64,000 nt of DNA, taken from Castellaniella sp044508625. Its GTDB lineage: Bacteria; Pseudomonadota; Gammaproteobacteria; Burkholderiales; Burkholderiaceae_B. Below are positions 1 through 10,659 of this stretch, in pieces. The number at the start of each line of letters is the position of its first letter. Position 1 is the first letter of the stretch. A program made the position numbers and the translations under genes. Under the pieces are notes generated by a model, which was not told the DNA's origin, did not search any database, and worked only from the letters and a program-made list of their open reading frames with translations. The stretch covers positions 49,136-113,135 of the forward strand of contig JBIQHJ010000007.1 in assembly GCA_044508625.1 (NCBI GenBank), read 5' to 3'.

Positions 1-1
1 T

Positions 2-355
2 CCCGGCCTGGAAGGCGACAAGCTCTCGCGCGCGCGGGCGGCGGCGCGCGCGAGCGGCGCCGTGCTGGTCGTGAAGGGGGCCGACACGGTGATCGCCCAT
101 CCGGGCGGGCAGGCGGTGATCAACGACAATGCGCCGCCCGAGCTGGCGACCGGCGGCTCGGGCGACGTGCTGGCCGGCTGCATCGCGGGCCTGCTGGCGC
201 AGGGCATGGCGCCCTTCGAGGCGGCATGCGCCGCCGTGTACCTGCATGGGCAGGCCGCCGCCGGATTCGGCCCGGGCCTGATCGCTCAGGACCTGCCCGA
301 GGAATTGCCGGGCGTCCTGGCGGCATTGCGCGCGCGCTCGCGCGCGGAGGATTGA
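2..355 (+). CDS. nnrD: ADP-dependent NAD(P)H-hydrate dehydratase, C-terminal part
   Basis: The gene is cut by the left edge; the reading frame is open from base 2. The visible 117 residues carry the family signature of the ribokinase-like dehydratase: VVKGADTVI, then the nucleotide/substrate loop LATGGSGDVLAG followed by GLLAQG. This enzyme repairs hydrated NADH and NADPH using ADP and is often fused to the NnrE epimerase; whether that fusion exists here cannot be seen. A HAD phosphatase gene starts 5 bp downstream, so the two are probably co-transcribed. Family assignment is firm because the LATGGSGDVL motif is intact. Confidence 0.93.
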   Translation, partial: PGLEGDKLSRARAAARASGAVLVVKGADTVIAHPGGQAVINDNAPPELATGGSGDVLAGCIAGLLAQGMAPFEAACAAVYLHGQAAAGFGPGLIAQDLPEELPGVLAALRARSRAED

Positions 356-360
356 GGCAT

Positions 361-1209
361 ATGGCGGACGTGGTGGCCCTGGTTTTCGATTTCGACGATA
401 CGCTGGCGCCGGACAGCACCTCGGGCTTCCTGGAGGACATTGGCGTGGACGCGGTGTCGTTCTGGAAGGACGAGGTCGGCTCCTTGCTGGAGCACGAGGA
501 CTGGGATCCGGTGCCGGCCTACCTCCATCGCCTGATCGAGCTCTCGCGCTCGGGACGCCATGGCGCCATCACGCGCGAGCGGCTCGAGCGCTGGGGCGCG
601 CGGCTGCCGCTGCACGACGGGGTCGAGAGCCTGTTCGACCGTTTGCGCACGCGCCTGCGCAAGGCGCATCCCCAGGTCCAGCTCGAGTTCTACCTGATCT
701 CCAGCGGCATCGGCGACGTGCTGCGCCATACGCCGATCGCCCACCAGTTCACCGAGATCTGGGCGTCGGAATTCACCTACGACGCGGCGGGCGCGATCGA
801 TTTCCCGCGCCGCATCGTGAGCTTCACCGACAAGACCCGCTATCTGTTCCACATCCAGAAGGGGATCTTCGGACCGGAATCGCGCAACAAGCCTTTCGAG
901 GTCAACCGCAAGGTGGATACCGACAAGCTGCGCGTCCCTTTCGAGCAGATGATCTTCGTGGGCGACGGCTACACCGACATCCCCTGCTTTTCGCTGGTCA
1001 GGCGCTCGGGCGGCGTGGCGTTCGGCGTCTGGGACCCGCGCCACCGGGAAAAGCGCAGCCGCGCCTGGGGCTTCATCCAGGAGGGCAGGGTGTCCAATCT
1101 CAACCAGGCCCGCTTCGGCGAGGACGCCGAGCTCTATCAGTGGCTGGAGGAAGCCGTCGAGAGCCTGGCGGCCAAGATCGTCCTCAACGCCCGGACCTAC
1201 CGGGGATGA
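361..1209 (+). CDS. HAD-superfamily phosphatase-like hydrolase
   Basis: A 282-residue protein with HAD motif I (DFDDT, residues 10-14), a motif II serine in LISSG near residue 114 and motif IV GDGYTDIP at about 201-208. These are the nucleophile Asp, phosphate-binding Ser and Mg2+-binding Asp residues of the phosphoserine-phosphatase-like branch. The ATG at 361 lies 5 bp after nnrD and yields MADVVALVFDFDDT, placing motif I at the usual N-terminal position; the longer open frame upstream overlaps nnrD and is a shadow. It is soluble, with no signal peptide. The substrate cannot be told from sequence. Confidence 0.9.
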   Translation: MADVVALVFDFDDTLAPDSTSGFLEDIGVDAVSFWKDEVGSLLEHEDWDPVPAYLHRLIELSRSGRHGAITRERLERWGARLPLHDGVESLFDRLRTRLRKAHPQVQLEFYLISSGIGDVLRHTPIAHQFTEIWASEFTYDAAGAIDFPRRIVSFTDKTRYLFHIQKGIFGPESRNKPFEVNRKVDTDKLRVPFEQMIFVGDGYTDIPCFSLVRRSGGVAFGVWDPRHREKRSRAWGFIQEGRVSNLNQARFGEDAELYQWLEEAVESLAAKIVLNARTYRG

Positions 1210-1210
1210 G

Positions 1211-2896
1211 ATGAGGCCGGCGGCAGAGGATACCGAGGCGCTGGACGACCAGCGGGCCATGGGTCTCGCCCTCGAGCAGGCACGCCTGGCGGCCGCGCTG
1301 GGCGAGGTGCCGGTGGGCGCCGTGGTGCTGGACGCCGAGGGCAGGCTCGTCGGCACGGGTCACAACCGCACGATCATCGACCGCGATCCCAGCGCGCATG
1401 CCGAGATCGTGGCCTTGCGGGCGGCTGCGCAGGCCCTGGGCAACCACCGCCTGGGCGGCGCCCGGCTCTACGTGACCCTGGAGCCCTGCGCCATGTGCCT
1501 GGGCGCCATGCTGCATGCGCGCCTGGCCGAGGTGGTGTATGGCGCCGACGATCCCAAGACCGGGGCTTGCGGCGGCGTGATCGCCCTGCACACGCAGCCC
1601 CTGCTGAACCACCACACGGCGGTGCGCGCCGGCGTGCGCGCCGAGGAGGGCGGCGAGCTGCTGCGCGCGTTCTTCCGCGCCCGGCGCCGGTCCGCGCGGG
1701 GCGACGCTGCGGCCGGGCGGCCCCGGGGCGAGGCCGGCGCCCCCGTGTCCGGCCCGGGGCGCGCCGCCTCGCCACCGGGCAGTTTCCATACTTCGATACA
1801 GGATGCACCACTCATGGACCACAGTTCACCGGCAGGCGCCCCTGGCGGCCATGCCCACCATCACGCGGGCCATGCCTGCGACGATCCCGGCTGCGCGGCG
1901 CACGGGACATACGGGGCGCCCGGGATGCAGGAGGCGCACGGGGGGCATGGAGCGCACGGGGCCCGCGAGGCGCACGGGGAGCACGAGATCCACGAGGCGC
2001 ATGCGCAGCCTTCCGGCATCTATCTGATTTCCCCGTCGGGGGCGGTGCGCGACCCGGAAACCGTGCGCCTGGCCCAGCAGCGCCTGCGGGCCATGGGCTA
2101 CCGGGTGGCGATCGACCGGGCCGCGCTCGCGGTGCACGAGCGTTTCGCGGGGACCGACAGGCAGCGGCTCGCGGGCATCGCCCGCGCCCTCAAGCAAAAG
2201 CATCCGGTGGTGATGGCGACCCGCGGCGGCTACGGCCTGAGCCGGCTGCTGCCGCTGATCGACTGGCGGGCCGTGGCCGACAGCGGCAAGACCTTCATCG
2301 GGCAGAGCGATTTCACGGTGTTCAATCTCGCGTTGCTGGCGCGCACCGGCGCGCAAAGCCTGGCGGGGCCGACCGCCGTGTTCGATTTCGGCGGAAAGAC
2401 CGTCGACGACCTGACGCAGGCCCTGTTCCAGGAGACCCTCGGCGGCGAGCTCGAGGTCCTCAGCTTCGAGTCCCCGCGGGCCGATCCGGTCGACGCGCGC
2501 GGCATCCTCTGGGGCGGCAATCTCGCCATGGTGGCGTCCCTGGTGGGCACGCCCTACCTTCCCGACGTCGAGGGCGGCATCCTGTTCCTCGAGGACGTGG
2601 CCGAGCACCCGTTCCGGATCGAGCGCATGCTGAGCCAGCTCTGGCATGCGGGCGTACTGCAAAAGCAGCGCGCCATCCTGCTGGGCCGCTTCACCGAGTA
2701 CCGGCTCGCCGCGCACGACAATGGCTACGACCTGGACTCGGTGGTGCGCTGGCTGCGCGGCGCGGTCAAGGTGCCGGTCGTGCCGGGCCTGCCGTATGGC
2801 CACGTGCGGGTCAAGGCCACCCTGCCGGTGGGCGCGCGCGTGGGCATCGCCACCGAGGACGGCATGGCGTACCTGCTGCTGCGGGAGCATCACTGA
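1211..2896 (+). CDS. tadA: tRNA adenosine deaminase TadA joined in frame to LD-carboxypeptidase
   Basis: One uninterrupted 561-codon frame encodes two unrelated enzymes. Residues 15-160 are TadA, which deaminates A34 to inosine in tRNA-Arg(ACG), with zinc/proton-shuttle motif HAE (63-65) and PCAMC (92-96). Residues about 265-561 are a peptidase family S66 LD-carboxypeptidase, which trims the terminal D-Ala of tetrapeptide muropeptides. Its nucleophile Ser is in IGQSDF (about 366), with WGGNL, an acidic EDVAEHPFR segment and the YGHVRVK His. Between them lies a low-complexity Arg/Gly/Pro linker and a His-rich stretch (about 215-265). An internal ATG at 1814 could start LdcA separately, which is the more common gene arrangement. 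Whether one 59-kDa protein or two products are made is open. Confidence 0.88.
   Translation: MRPAAEDTEALDDQRAMGLALEQARLAAALGEVPVGAVVLDAEGRLVGTGHNRTIIDRDPSAHAEIVALRAAAQALGNHRLGGARLYVTLEPCAMCLGAMLHARLAEVVYGADDPKTGACGGVIALHTQPLLNHHTAVRAGVRAEEGGELLRAFFRARRRSARGDAAAGRPRGEAGAPVSGPGRAASPPGSFHTSIQDAPLMDHSSPAGAPGGHAHHHAGHACDDPGCAAHGTYGAPGMQEAHGGHGAHGAREAHGEHEIHEAHAQPSGIYLISPSGAVRDPETVRLAQQRLRAMGYRVAIDRAALAVHERFAGTDRQRLAGIARALKQKHPVVMATRGGYGLSRLLPLIDWRAVADSGKTFIGQSDFTVFNLALLARTGAQSLAGPTAVFDFGGKTVDDLTQALFQETLGGELEVLSFESPRADPVDARGILWGGNLAMVASLVGTPYLPDVEGGILFLEDVAEHPFRIERMLSQLWHAGVLQKQRAILLGRFTEYRLAAHDNGYDLDSVVRWLRGAVKVPVVPGLPYGHVRVKATLPVGARVGIATEDGMAYLLLREHH
1814..1816 (+). other. ldcA: candidate internal start codon for the LD-carboxypeptidase
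   Basis: This in-frame ATG (residue 202 of the fused frame) begins MDHSSPAGAPGG and leads directly into the His-rich segment and the S66 domain. A weak ribosome-binding-like AGGA lies about 10 nt upstream (CAGGATGCACC). Starting here gives a 360-residue protein, near the usual LdcA length plus a His-rich leader. There is no stop codon between this ATG and the end of TadA, so sequence alone does not separate a fusion from two coupled genes. Confidence 0.45.
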
Positions 2897-2935
2897 TGGG
2901 CGGCGGGGAAGCTGGGCCGTGCCGCCGCGTTAATA

Positions 2936-2998
2936 TATGATGACGTATGTTTGGGGCGGCGGCCACTGGGACGCGCTCCCTTGGGATACGATGTCATA
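2936..2998. promoter_or_regulatory. pair of inverted 13-bp operator-like motifs
   Basis: TATGATGACGTAT at 2936-2948 and ATACGATGTCATA at 2986-2998 are the same motif in opposite orientation (10 of 13 bases identical, consensus TATGAnnnCGTAT). They lie 50 bp apart, centre to centre, in the 133-bp gap upstream of the aldehyde dehydrogenase. AT-rich TTAATATATGATG here contrasts with the surrounding GC. The spacing and symmetry suggest a dimeric regulator such as a GntR protein, which often controls sugar-acid catabolic dehydrogenases. The regulator is not in this window, so the reading is inference. Confidence 0.4.
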
Positions 2999-3029
2999 CT
3001 TTTAGTAACTGAAATATCGAGGCGGAACC

Positions 3030-4598
3030 ATGCTGAAAGGAACCATGCTGATCGGGGCACGCGACGTATTGGGCGCGGGGGCCGCGGTCCACGGCCGGAA
3101 TCCGGCGACCGGCGAGGCGCTCGAGCCCGTCTATCCGGACGGCTCGACGGCGGACATCGACGCGGCCGTGGGCCTCGCCCTGGAGGCTTTCGGCGCGTAC
3201 CGCCGCAGTTCGCCCGAGGCCCGCGGGCGGTTCCTGGATGCCGTGGCCGGGCAGATCACGGCCCTGGGCGATGCCCTGATCGAGCGCGCCATGCTCGAGA
3301 CGGGCCTGCCGCGCGCGCGCCTGGAAGGCGAGCGGGCGCGCACCGTCAACCAGTTGCGCATGTTCGCCACCGACGCGCGGGCGGGCGGGTGGCTGGGCGC
3401 GCGGATCGACCATGCCCAGCCCGAGCGCAAGCCGGCGCCGCGCAGCGACCTGCGCGCGCAATACATTCCGATCGGCCCGGTGGCCGTGTTCGGCGCGAGC
3501 AATTTCCCCCTGGCGTTCTCGGTGGCGGGGGGCGACACCGCCTCGGCCTGGGCGGCGGGCTGCCCCGTGATCGTGAAGGGGCATCCGGCGCATCCGGGCA
3601 CCTCCGAACTGGTGGGCCGCGCGGTGCGGGCGGCGGTCCAGGAATGCGGCCTGCCGGAGGGCGTGTTTTCGCTGCTCCATGGCGCCACTCCCGAGTTCGG
3701 CCAGGCGCTGGCGACGCATCCCGGCATCCGGGCGGTGGCCTTCACGGGATCGCGCGGAGGCGGGCTGGCGCTGATGCGCGCGGCGGCCGGCCGCCCCGAA
3801 CCCATCCCGGTGTTCGCCGAAATGAGCAGCATCAACCCGGTGTTCCTGCTGCCCCGGGCCCTGGAGGCCGGCGCCGAGCGGATCGCCGCCGGTTTCGTGG
3901 CCTCGCTGACGGGCAGCGCCGGCCAGCTCTGCACCAACCCGGGCCTGCTGATCGGGGTCGATTCCCCGGCCCTGGACCGCTTCGTCGACGAGGCCCTGCG
4001 GGCCCTGGGCGCCATCGCGCCCTCGACGATGCTGAGCAGCGGCATCCACGCGGCCTACGAGCGCGGTGTGGCGCAGTTGAGCCAGAACGCCGCCGTGCGG
4101 GTGCTGGGCCGCGGCCAGCCCGCGGCCGGCGGCCACCAGTGCTGCGCCGCCCTGATGGAAACGGATTTCGACGCCTTCGCGGCCGCGCCGCACGCCCTCG
4201 GGCAAGAGGTGTTCGGCGCGAGTTCCCTGCTGGTCCGCTGCCCGGACGAGGCCCGGATGCGCGCCCTGGTGCCGCTCCTCGAGGGGCAATTGACGGCCAC
4301 CCTGCATGCCAGCCCCGATGATGATCCGACCCTGATCGCCGACCTGATGTCGGCCCTCGAGCTCAAGGCCGGCCGCCTACTGTTCAATGGATTCCCGACC
4401 GGGGTCGAGGTGTGCGGCGCCATGGTCCACGGAGGGCCGTTCCCCGCCACCTCGGACGCCCGCACGACCTCGGTCGGACTGATGGCCCAGCAGCGCTTCC
4501 TGCGCCCGGTGTGCTATCAGGACGTGCCCGACGCGGCCCTGCCCGAGGCCCTGCGCGAGGCGAATCCCTGGCGCGTGGCGCGCATCGAGACCCACTGA
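3030..4598 (+). CDS. 2,5-dioxovalerate (alpha-ketoglutarate semialdehyde) dehydrogenase
   Basis: A 522-residue NAD(P)+-dependent aldehyde dehydrogenase. Catalytic Cys301 is in GQLCTNPG and the general-base Glu264 in FAEMSSINP; the cofactor loop is FTGSRGGG (238-245). The NP(V)FLLP and GQLCTNPG contexts are typical of the KGSADH branch, which oxidises 2-oxoglutarate semialdehyde to 2-oxoglutarate at the end of D-glucarate, L-arabinose or hydroxyproline breakdown. The start at 3030 (SD-like GAGGCGG) puts TMLIGA at the usual position; an ATG at 3045 preceded by AAAGGA is possible. The gene stands alone between a candidate operator pair and a hairpin, so the parent pathway is not evident. Confidence 0.85.
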   Translation: MLKGTMLIGARDVLGAGAAVHGRNPATGEALEPVYPDGSTADIDAAVGLALEAFGAYRRSSPEARGRFLDAVAGQITALGDALIERAMLETGLPRARLEGERARTVNQLRMFATDARAGGWLGARIDHAQPERKPAPRSDLRAQYIPIGPVAVFGASNFPLAFSVAGGDTASAWAAGCPVIVKGHPAHPGTSELVGRAVRAAVQECGLPEGVFSLLHGATPEFGQALATHPGIRAVAFTGSRGGGLALMRAAAGRPEPIPVFAEMSSINPVFLLPRALEAGAERIAAGFVASLTGSAGQLCTNPGLLIGVDSPALDRFVDEALRALGAIAPSTMLSSGIHAAYERGVAQLSQNAAVRVLGRGQPAAGGHQCCAALMETDFDAFAAAPHALGQEVFGASSLLVRCPDEARMRALVPLLEGQLTATLHASPDDDPTLIADLMSALELKAGRLLFNGFPTGVEVCGAMVHGGPFPATSDARTTSVGLMAQQRFLRPVCYQDVPDAALPEALREANPWRVARIETH

Positions 4599-4606
4599 GG
4601 ATCCCG

Positions 4607-4628
4607 GGCGGGCGAGCCCTCGCCCGCC
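4607..4628 (+). terminator. hairpin after the aldehyde dehydrogenase gene
   Basis: A perfect 10-bp inverted repeat, GGCGGGCGAG / CTCGCCCGCC, with a 2-nt loop starts 8 bp after the stop codon at 4598. It is followed by TGTTAC rather than a clear U tract, so it would be a weak intrinsic terminator or an RNA 3'-end stabiliser. Confidence 0.5.
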
Positions 4629-4675
4629 TGTTACACTAGCAGGTTATCTTGAATCCTTCGGGGCCACCTGCAACC

Positions 4676-6277
<1,602 letters not shown>

Positions 6278-6284
6278 GGCCGGC

Positions 6285-6884
6285 ATGGCGCTCGTGCTCG
6301 GCGGCGTCGCGCGATACGAGGAGGAGATCCGCAAGAGCCGCTTCCTCGCGGTGGCGGCGCCGGTGCGCAGCCCCGCCGAGGCGGCCGCCTTCCTCGAGGC
6401 CGCGCGCCTGCCGCAGGCCACGCACAACTGCTGGGCCTGGCGCATCGGCCAGGCCTATCGCTTCCACGACGACGGCGAGCCGGGCGGCACCGCCGGACGG
6501 CCGATCCTGCAGGCGATCGACGGCCAGGATTGCGACCGGGTCGCGGTGATGGTGACGCGCTGGTTCGGCGGCATCAAGCTAGGCACGGGAGGTCTCGCGC
6601 GAGCGTACGGGGGCGTGGCTGCGCAGTGCCTGCGCCTGGCGGACAAGGCCCTCTGGGTCGAGGAGCGCCGGGTGCGGTGCGATTGCGCCTTCGCGGACAT
6701 GGACCGCGTGCGCGCGCGCCTGCTGGAGGCGGGGGCGCGCATCGAGGAGGAAACCTACGGCGCCGAGGGCGTCGCCTGGACACTGGCCATCGAGGCTTCG
6801 CGCGTCGCAGGCCTGGAGGCGCTGCATGCCGACCTGACGCGCGGACGCGGCGCCTGGACGCTGCTGGAGGCGGCGCCGGACTGA
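6285..6884 (+). CDS. YigZ/IMPACT family protein
   Basis: A 199-residue protein with the conserved IMPACT N-terminal block: KSRF, THNCWAW, DDGEPGGTAGRP (about 65-76) and VTRWFGGIKLGTGGLARAY. The C-terminal about 60 residues form the small ferredoxin-like domain (DUF1949) seen in YigZ. The family is linked to translation regulation in eukaryotes and has no settled biochemical role in bacteria. It starts 7 bp after the ABC-F gene, so the pair is probably one transcript. It converges on the thioredoxin gene across a tandem repeat. Confidence 0.9.
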   Translation: MALVLGGVARYEEEIRKSRFLAVAAPVRSPAEAAAFLEAARLPQATHNCWAWRIGQAYRFHDDGEPGGTAGRPILQAIDGQDCDRVAVMVTRWFGGIKLGTGGLARAYGGVAAQCLRLADKALWVEERRVRCDCAFADMDRVRARLLEAGARIEEETYGAEGVAWTLAIEASRVAGLEALHADLTRGRGAWTLLEAAPD

Positions 6885-6885
6885 G

Positions 6886-6929
6886 GCGGCGGAGGCTCAG
6901 CCGGCGGAGACTCAGCCGGCGGAGACTCA
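6886..6929. repeat. 15-bp tandem repeat between convergent genes
   Basis: Two identical copies of GCCGGCGGAGACTCA (6900-6914, 6915-6929) follow one imperfect copy (GCGGCGGAGGCTCA, 6886-6899). The array fills the whole gap between the yigZ stop (6884) and the thioredoxin stop, and the last TCA is the thioredoxin stop codon on the minus strand. Confidence 0.85.
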
Positions 6930-7298
6930 GCCGGCCTTGTTTTCCTGGGCCGCGATCTCGGCGTGGACCTGGGCCATGTCGACCGCCTTGACCTGGGTGA
7001 CGAGTTCTTGCAACTGGCCTGCCGACAGGGCGCCGGCCTGGGAAAAGAGCAGGACGTTCTCGCGGAACACCATCAGCGTGGGGATCGAGCGGATGCGCAG
7101 CGCGGCCGCGAGTTCCTGTTCCTCCTCGGTATTGACCTTGGCGAAGGTGACGTCGGGATGCTGCGCGGCCGCGGACTCGAAGACCGGCGCGAAGCTGCGG
7201 CAGGGGCCGCACCACGGGGCCCAGAAGTCGATGATCAGGGGTTTTTCGGCCTGGGTGGCGGCCTGGAAGGTGTCTTTGTTCAGTTCGACGGTGCTCAT
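6927..7298 (-). CDS. thioredoxin-family protein
   Basis: A 123-residue protein with the classical thioredoxin active site WCGPC (Cys30 and Cys33), preceded by LIIDFWAP, and the cis-Pro loop SIPTLMVF. There is no signal peptide, so it is a cytoplasmic disulfide reductase or a chaperone-type thioredoxin. The start at 7298 has a good upstream GAGGAG; a longer in-frame extension to 7361 lacks homology. The C-terminus (residues about 105-123) is slightly longer than in TrxA. A second house-keeping thioredoxin probably exists elsewhere in the genome. Confidence 0.92.
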   Translation of the reverse strand: MSTVELNKDTFQAATQAEKPLIIDFWAPWCGPCRSFAPVFESAAAQHPDVTFAKVNTEEEQELAAALRIRSIPTLMVFRENVLLFSQAGALSAGQLQELVTQVKAVDMAQVHAEIAAQENKAG

Positions 7299-7399
7299 GG
7301 CGGGCTCCTCGGTTGGAAAATGACGGGGATGCCCTTGGGCGCGCCCCTGCATGAAAGGCATATGGGGGCGGGTGGGGGGTTATGCAAGCCGCTCGGATG

Positions 7400-7508
7400 C
7401 CCACCTCGCGGCTTGCAAGCCGCTCGGATGATTCAGGCACAGGACGGTCCGCAGGGACCTCTCATGCCGGGGCAGCCCCCCACCTCGCGGCTTGCAAGCC
7501 GCTCGGAT
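7400..7508. repeat. two 30-bp direct repeats, each with a 16-bp palindrome
   Basis: A 30-bp unit occurs at 7400-7429 and 7479-7508. Each holds the perfect palindrome GCGGCTTGCAAGCCGC (7408-7423 and 7487-7502). A half copy, GCAAGCCGCTCGGATG, lies just upstream at 7384-7399. Between the two copies is GGTCCGCAGGGACC, a shorter version of the hairpin at 7520-7543. The block lies between thioredoxin and the purine permease and resembles REP/BIME-type intergenic elements. Confidence 0.8.
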
Positions 7509-7519
7509 TCGCCAGGCAT

Positions 7520-7543
7520 GCGATGGTCCGCAGGGACCATCGC
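7520..7543 (-). terminator. hairpin downstream of the purine permease gene
   Basis: A 10-bp perfect stem, GCGATGGTCC / GGACCATCGC, with a GCAG loop lies 10 bp beyond the permease stop codon (7554, minus strand). No U tract follows, so it may be a REP-type mRNA-stabilising stem rather than an intrinsic terminator. Confidence 0.5.
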
Positions 7544-7553
7544 AAGTCCTGGC

Positions 7554-8846
<1,293 letters not shown>

Positions 8847-8933
8847 GATGCTCCTCTGGGCGGTGATTGTTGTTTGCTTCTTGTCGCAGAGTGAATTCTA
8901 AAACCGTTTGATGATCGGTTGTACACTGCGCGC

Positions 8934-9977
8934 ATGATTATCATTGGATTCGAAAGCTCCTGCGACGAGACGGGGGTCGCCGTGGTCTGCACCGAGCGTG
9001 GCCTGCTGTCGCATGCCCTGCACAGCCAGGTCGCCATGCACGGGGAGTACGGCGGCGTGGTGCCCGAGCTCGCCTCGCGCGACCACATCCGCCGCGTGGC
9101 GCCCCTGACCCGCGAGGCCCTGGACCGGGCGGGGCTGGGCATGGAGGATCTCGATGCCGTCGCCTACACGGCCGGCCCCGGGCTGGCCGGGGCGCTGCTG
9201 GTGGGCGCGAGCTTCGCCAGCGCGCTGGCCTGGGCGCGCGGCGTGCCGGCGATCCCCATCCACCACCTCGAAGGGCACTTGCTCTCGCCCCTGCTGGCCA
9301 CGCCGGCGCCGGCGTTCCCTTTCGTCGCCCTGCTGGTGTCGGGCGGGCACACTCAACTCATGCGGGTCGACGGCGTCGGACGCTACGAACTGCTGGGCGA
9401 GACCCTGGACGATGCCGCCGGCGAGGCCTTCGACAAGAGCGCCAAGCTCATGGGCCTGGGATATCCCGGCGGCCCGGAGCTCTCGCGCCTGGCCGAGCGG
9501 GGCGATCCCGGCGCGCATGCGCTGCCGCGGCCGATGCTGCACAGCGGCGACCTGGACTTCAGTTTCAGCGGCCTGAAGACCGCGGTGCTCACCCGCATGA
9601 AGGCCCTCGAGGGCGCGGGCGGCGGGGCCGCCGATCCGAAGGCCGTGGCCGACCTCGCCGCCGCCACCGAGGCGGCCATCGTCGATGTGCTGGCCGCCAA
9701 GTCGCTGGCGGCCCTGCGCCGCACCGGCCTGGACCGCCTCGTGGTGGCCGGCGGCGTCGGCGCCAACCGCCACCTGCGCCGCCGCCTGCTCGAGGCCATG
9801 CCGGCCCTGGGCGGCGAGGTGTTCTTTCCGCCTCTCGAGCTGTGCACCGACAACGGCGCCATGATCGCCTGGGCGGCCGCCCAGCGCGTGCGCGCCGGCC
9901 TGGCCGACCTCGGCGTGCGCGAGGGCGCCTTCTCGGTGCGGCCGCGCTGGGACCTGCGGGACGTCTGTACGGTGTAG
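8934..9977 (+). CDS. tsaD: tRNA N6-adenosine threonylcarbamoyltransferase
   Basis: A 347-residue ASKHA-fold enzyme that makes t6A37 in ANN-decoding tRNAs with TsaB/TsaE. The start IIIGFESSCDETGVA and the metal-binding HHLEGH (about 107-112) are invariant family features, and LVSGGHTQL and AGGVGANRHLR complete the ATP site. ATG 8934 is chosen because it gives the canonical N-terminus. A TACACT box lies only 7 bp before the ATG, so the mRNA leader may be extremely short. The gene is convergent with plsY. Confidence 0.96.
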   Translation: MIIIGFESSCDETGVAVVCTERGLLSHALHSQVAMHGEYGGVVPELASRDHIRRVAPLTREALDRAGLGMEDLDAVAYTAGPGLAGALLVGASFASALAWARGVPAIPIHHLEGHLLSPLLATPAPAFPFVALLVSGGHTQLMRVDGVGRYELLGETLDDAAGEAFDKSAKLMGLGYPGGPELSRLAERGDPGAHALPRPMLHSGDLDFSFSGLKTAVLTRMKALEGAGGGAADPKAVADLAAATEAAIVDVLAAKSLAALRRTGLDRLVVAGGVGANRHLRRRLLEAMPALGGEVFFPPLELCTDNGAMIAWAAAQRVRAGLADLGVREGAFSVRPRWDLRDVCTV

Positions 9978-10020
9978 CTCCGAGCCTGGCAGGCCGCAGG
10001 CGCGGCGTGGCGGTCCATTC

Positions 10021-10659
10021 CTATTTTTTCCGCCCGAACCGGTTTTCCTTGCCGGCCAGCAGGCGCGCAATATTGGCGTTGTGGCGCACGATCAGCAGCA
10101 CCGCCAGCGCGGCGATCACCACCGCGGTGGCGGCGTCCATGCGCCAGGCCACCCTGCCGCCCAGGATGTAGTAGCAGGGCGCGAACACCGCCGCCACGAT
10201 CGAGGCGAGCGACACGTAGCGCGTGACGTACAGGACGATCACCCAGGTCGCCACGGTGGCCAGGGCCAGCCAGGGCTGCAGCGCGAGCAGCACGCCGAGT
10301 GCCGTGGCGACGCCCTTGCCGCCCTTGAAGCGCAGGAACACCGGATAGAGATGGCCGAGGAACGCCGCGAGGCCCGCCCAGGGCACGGCCGTCTCGGGCG
10401 CGAGGCCCGCGCTGGCCGCCCAGGCGGCCAGCGCGACGGCGGCCCAGCCCTTGGCGGCGTCGCCCAGCAGGGTGAGGATGGCGGCGGCCTTGTTGCCGCC
10501 GCGCAGCACATTGGTGGCGCCCGGGTTGCCCGAGCCGAAGCTGCGCGGATCGCGCAGGCCCATGGCCTTGCTGACCACCACCGCAAAGGACACCGAACCG
10601 ATCAGGTATCCCAGGATCAGGACGATGGCGGTGGCGGCGACGGCGGAAAGGCTGGACAT
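10021..10659 (-). CDS. plsY: glycerol-3-phosphate acyltransferase PlsY
   Basis: A 212-residue polytopic membrane protein. The conserved motifs are GSVSFAVVVSKAMGLRDPR followed by SGNPGATNVLR (about 42-52), HLYPVFLRFKGGKGVAT (about 107-123) and a C-terminal RHNANIARLLAGKE. PlsY transfers acyl groups from acyl-phosphate to glycerol-3-phosphate at the inner membrane, the first step of phospholipid synthesis. The length matches the family. It ends 43 bp from the tsaD stop in a convergent arrangement. Confidence 0.95.
   Translation of the reverse strand: MSSLSAVAATAIVLILGYLIGSVSFAVVVSKAMGLRDPRSFGSGNPGATNVLRGGNKAAAILTLLGDAAKGWAAVALAAWAASAGLAPETAVPWAGLAAFLGHLYPVFLRFKGGKGVATALGVLLALQPWLALATVATWVIVLYVTRYVSLASIVAAVFAPCYYILGGRVAWRMDAATAVVIAALAVLLIVRHNANIARLLAGKENRFGRKK

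Noticed and set aside
7400..7508. Possible CRISPR array
   Set aside because: Only two full repeats with one spacer, a strong internal palindrome and no cas genes; it fits a REP-type element better.
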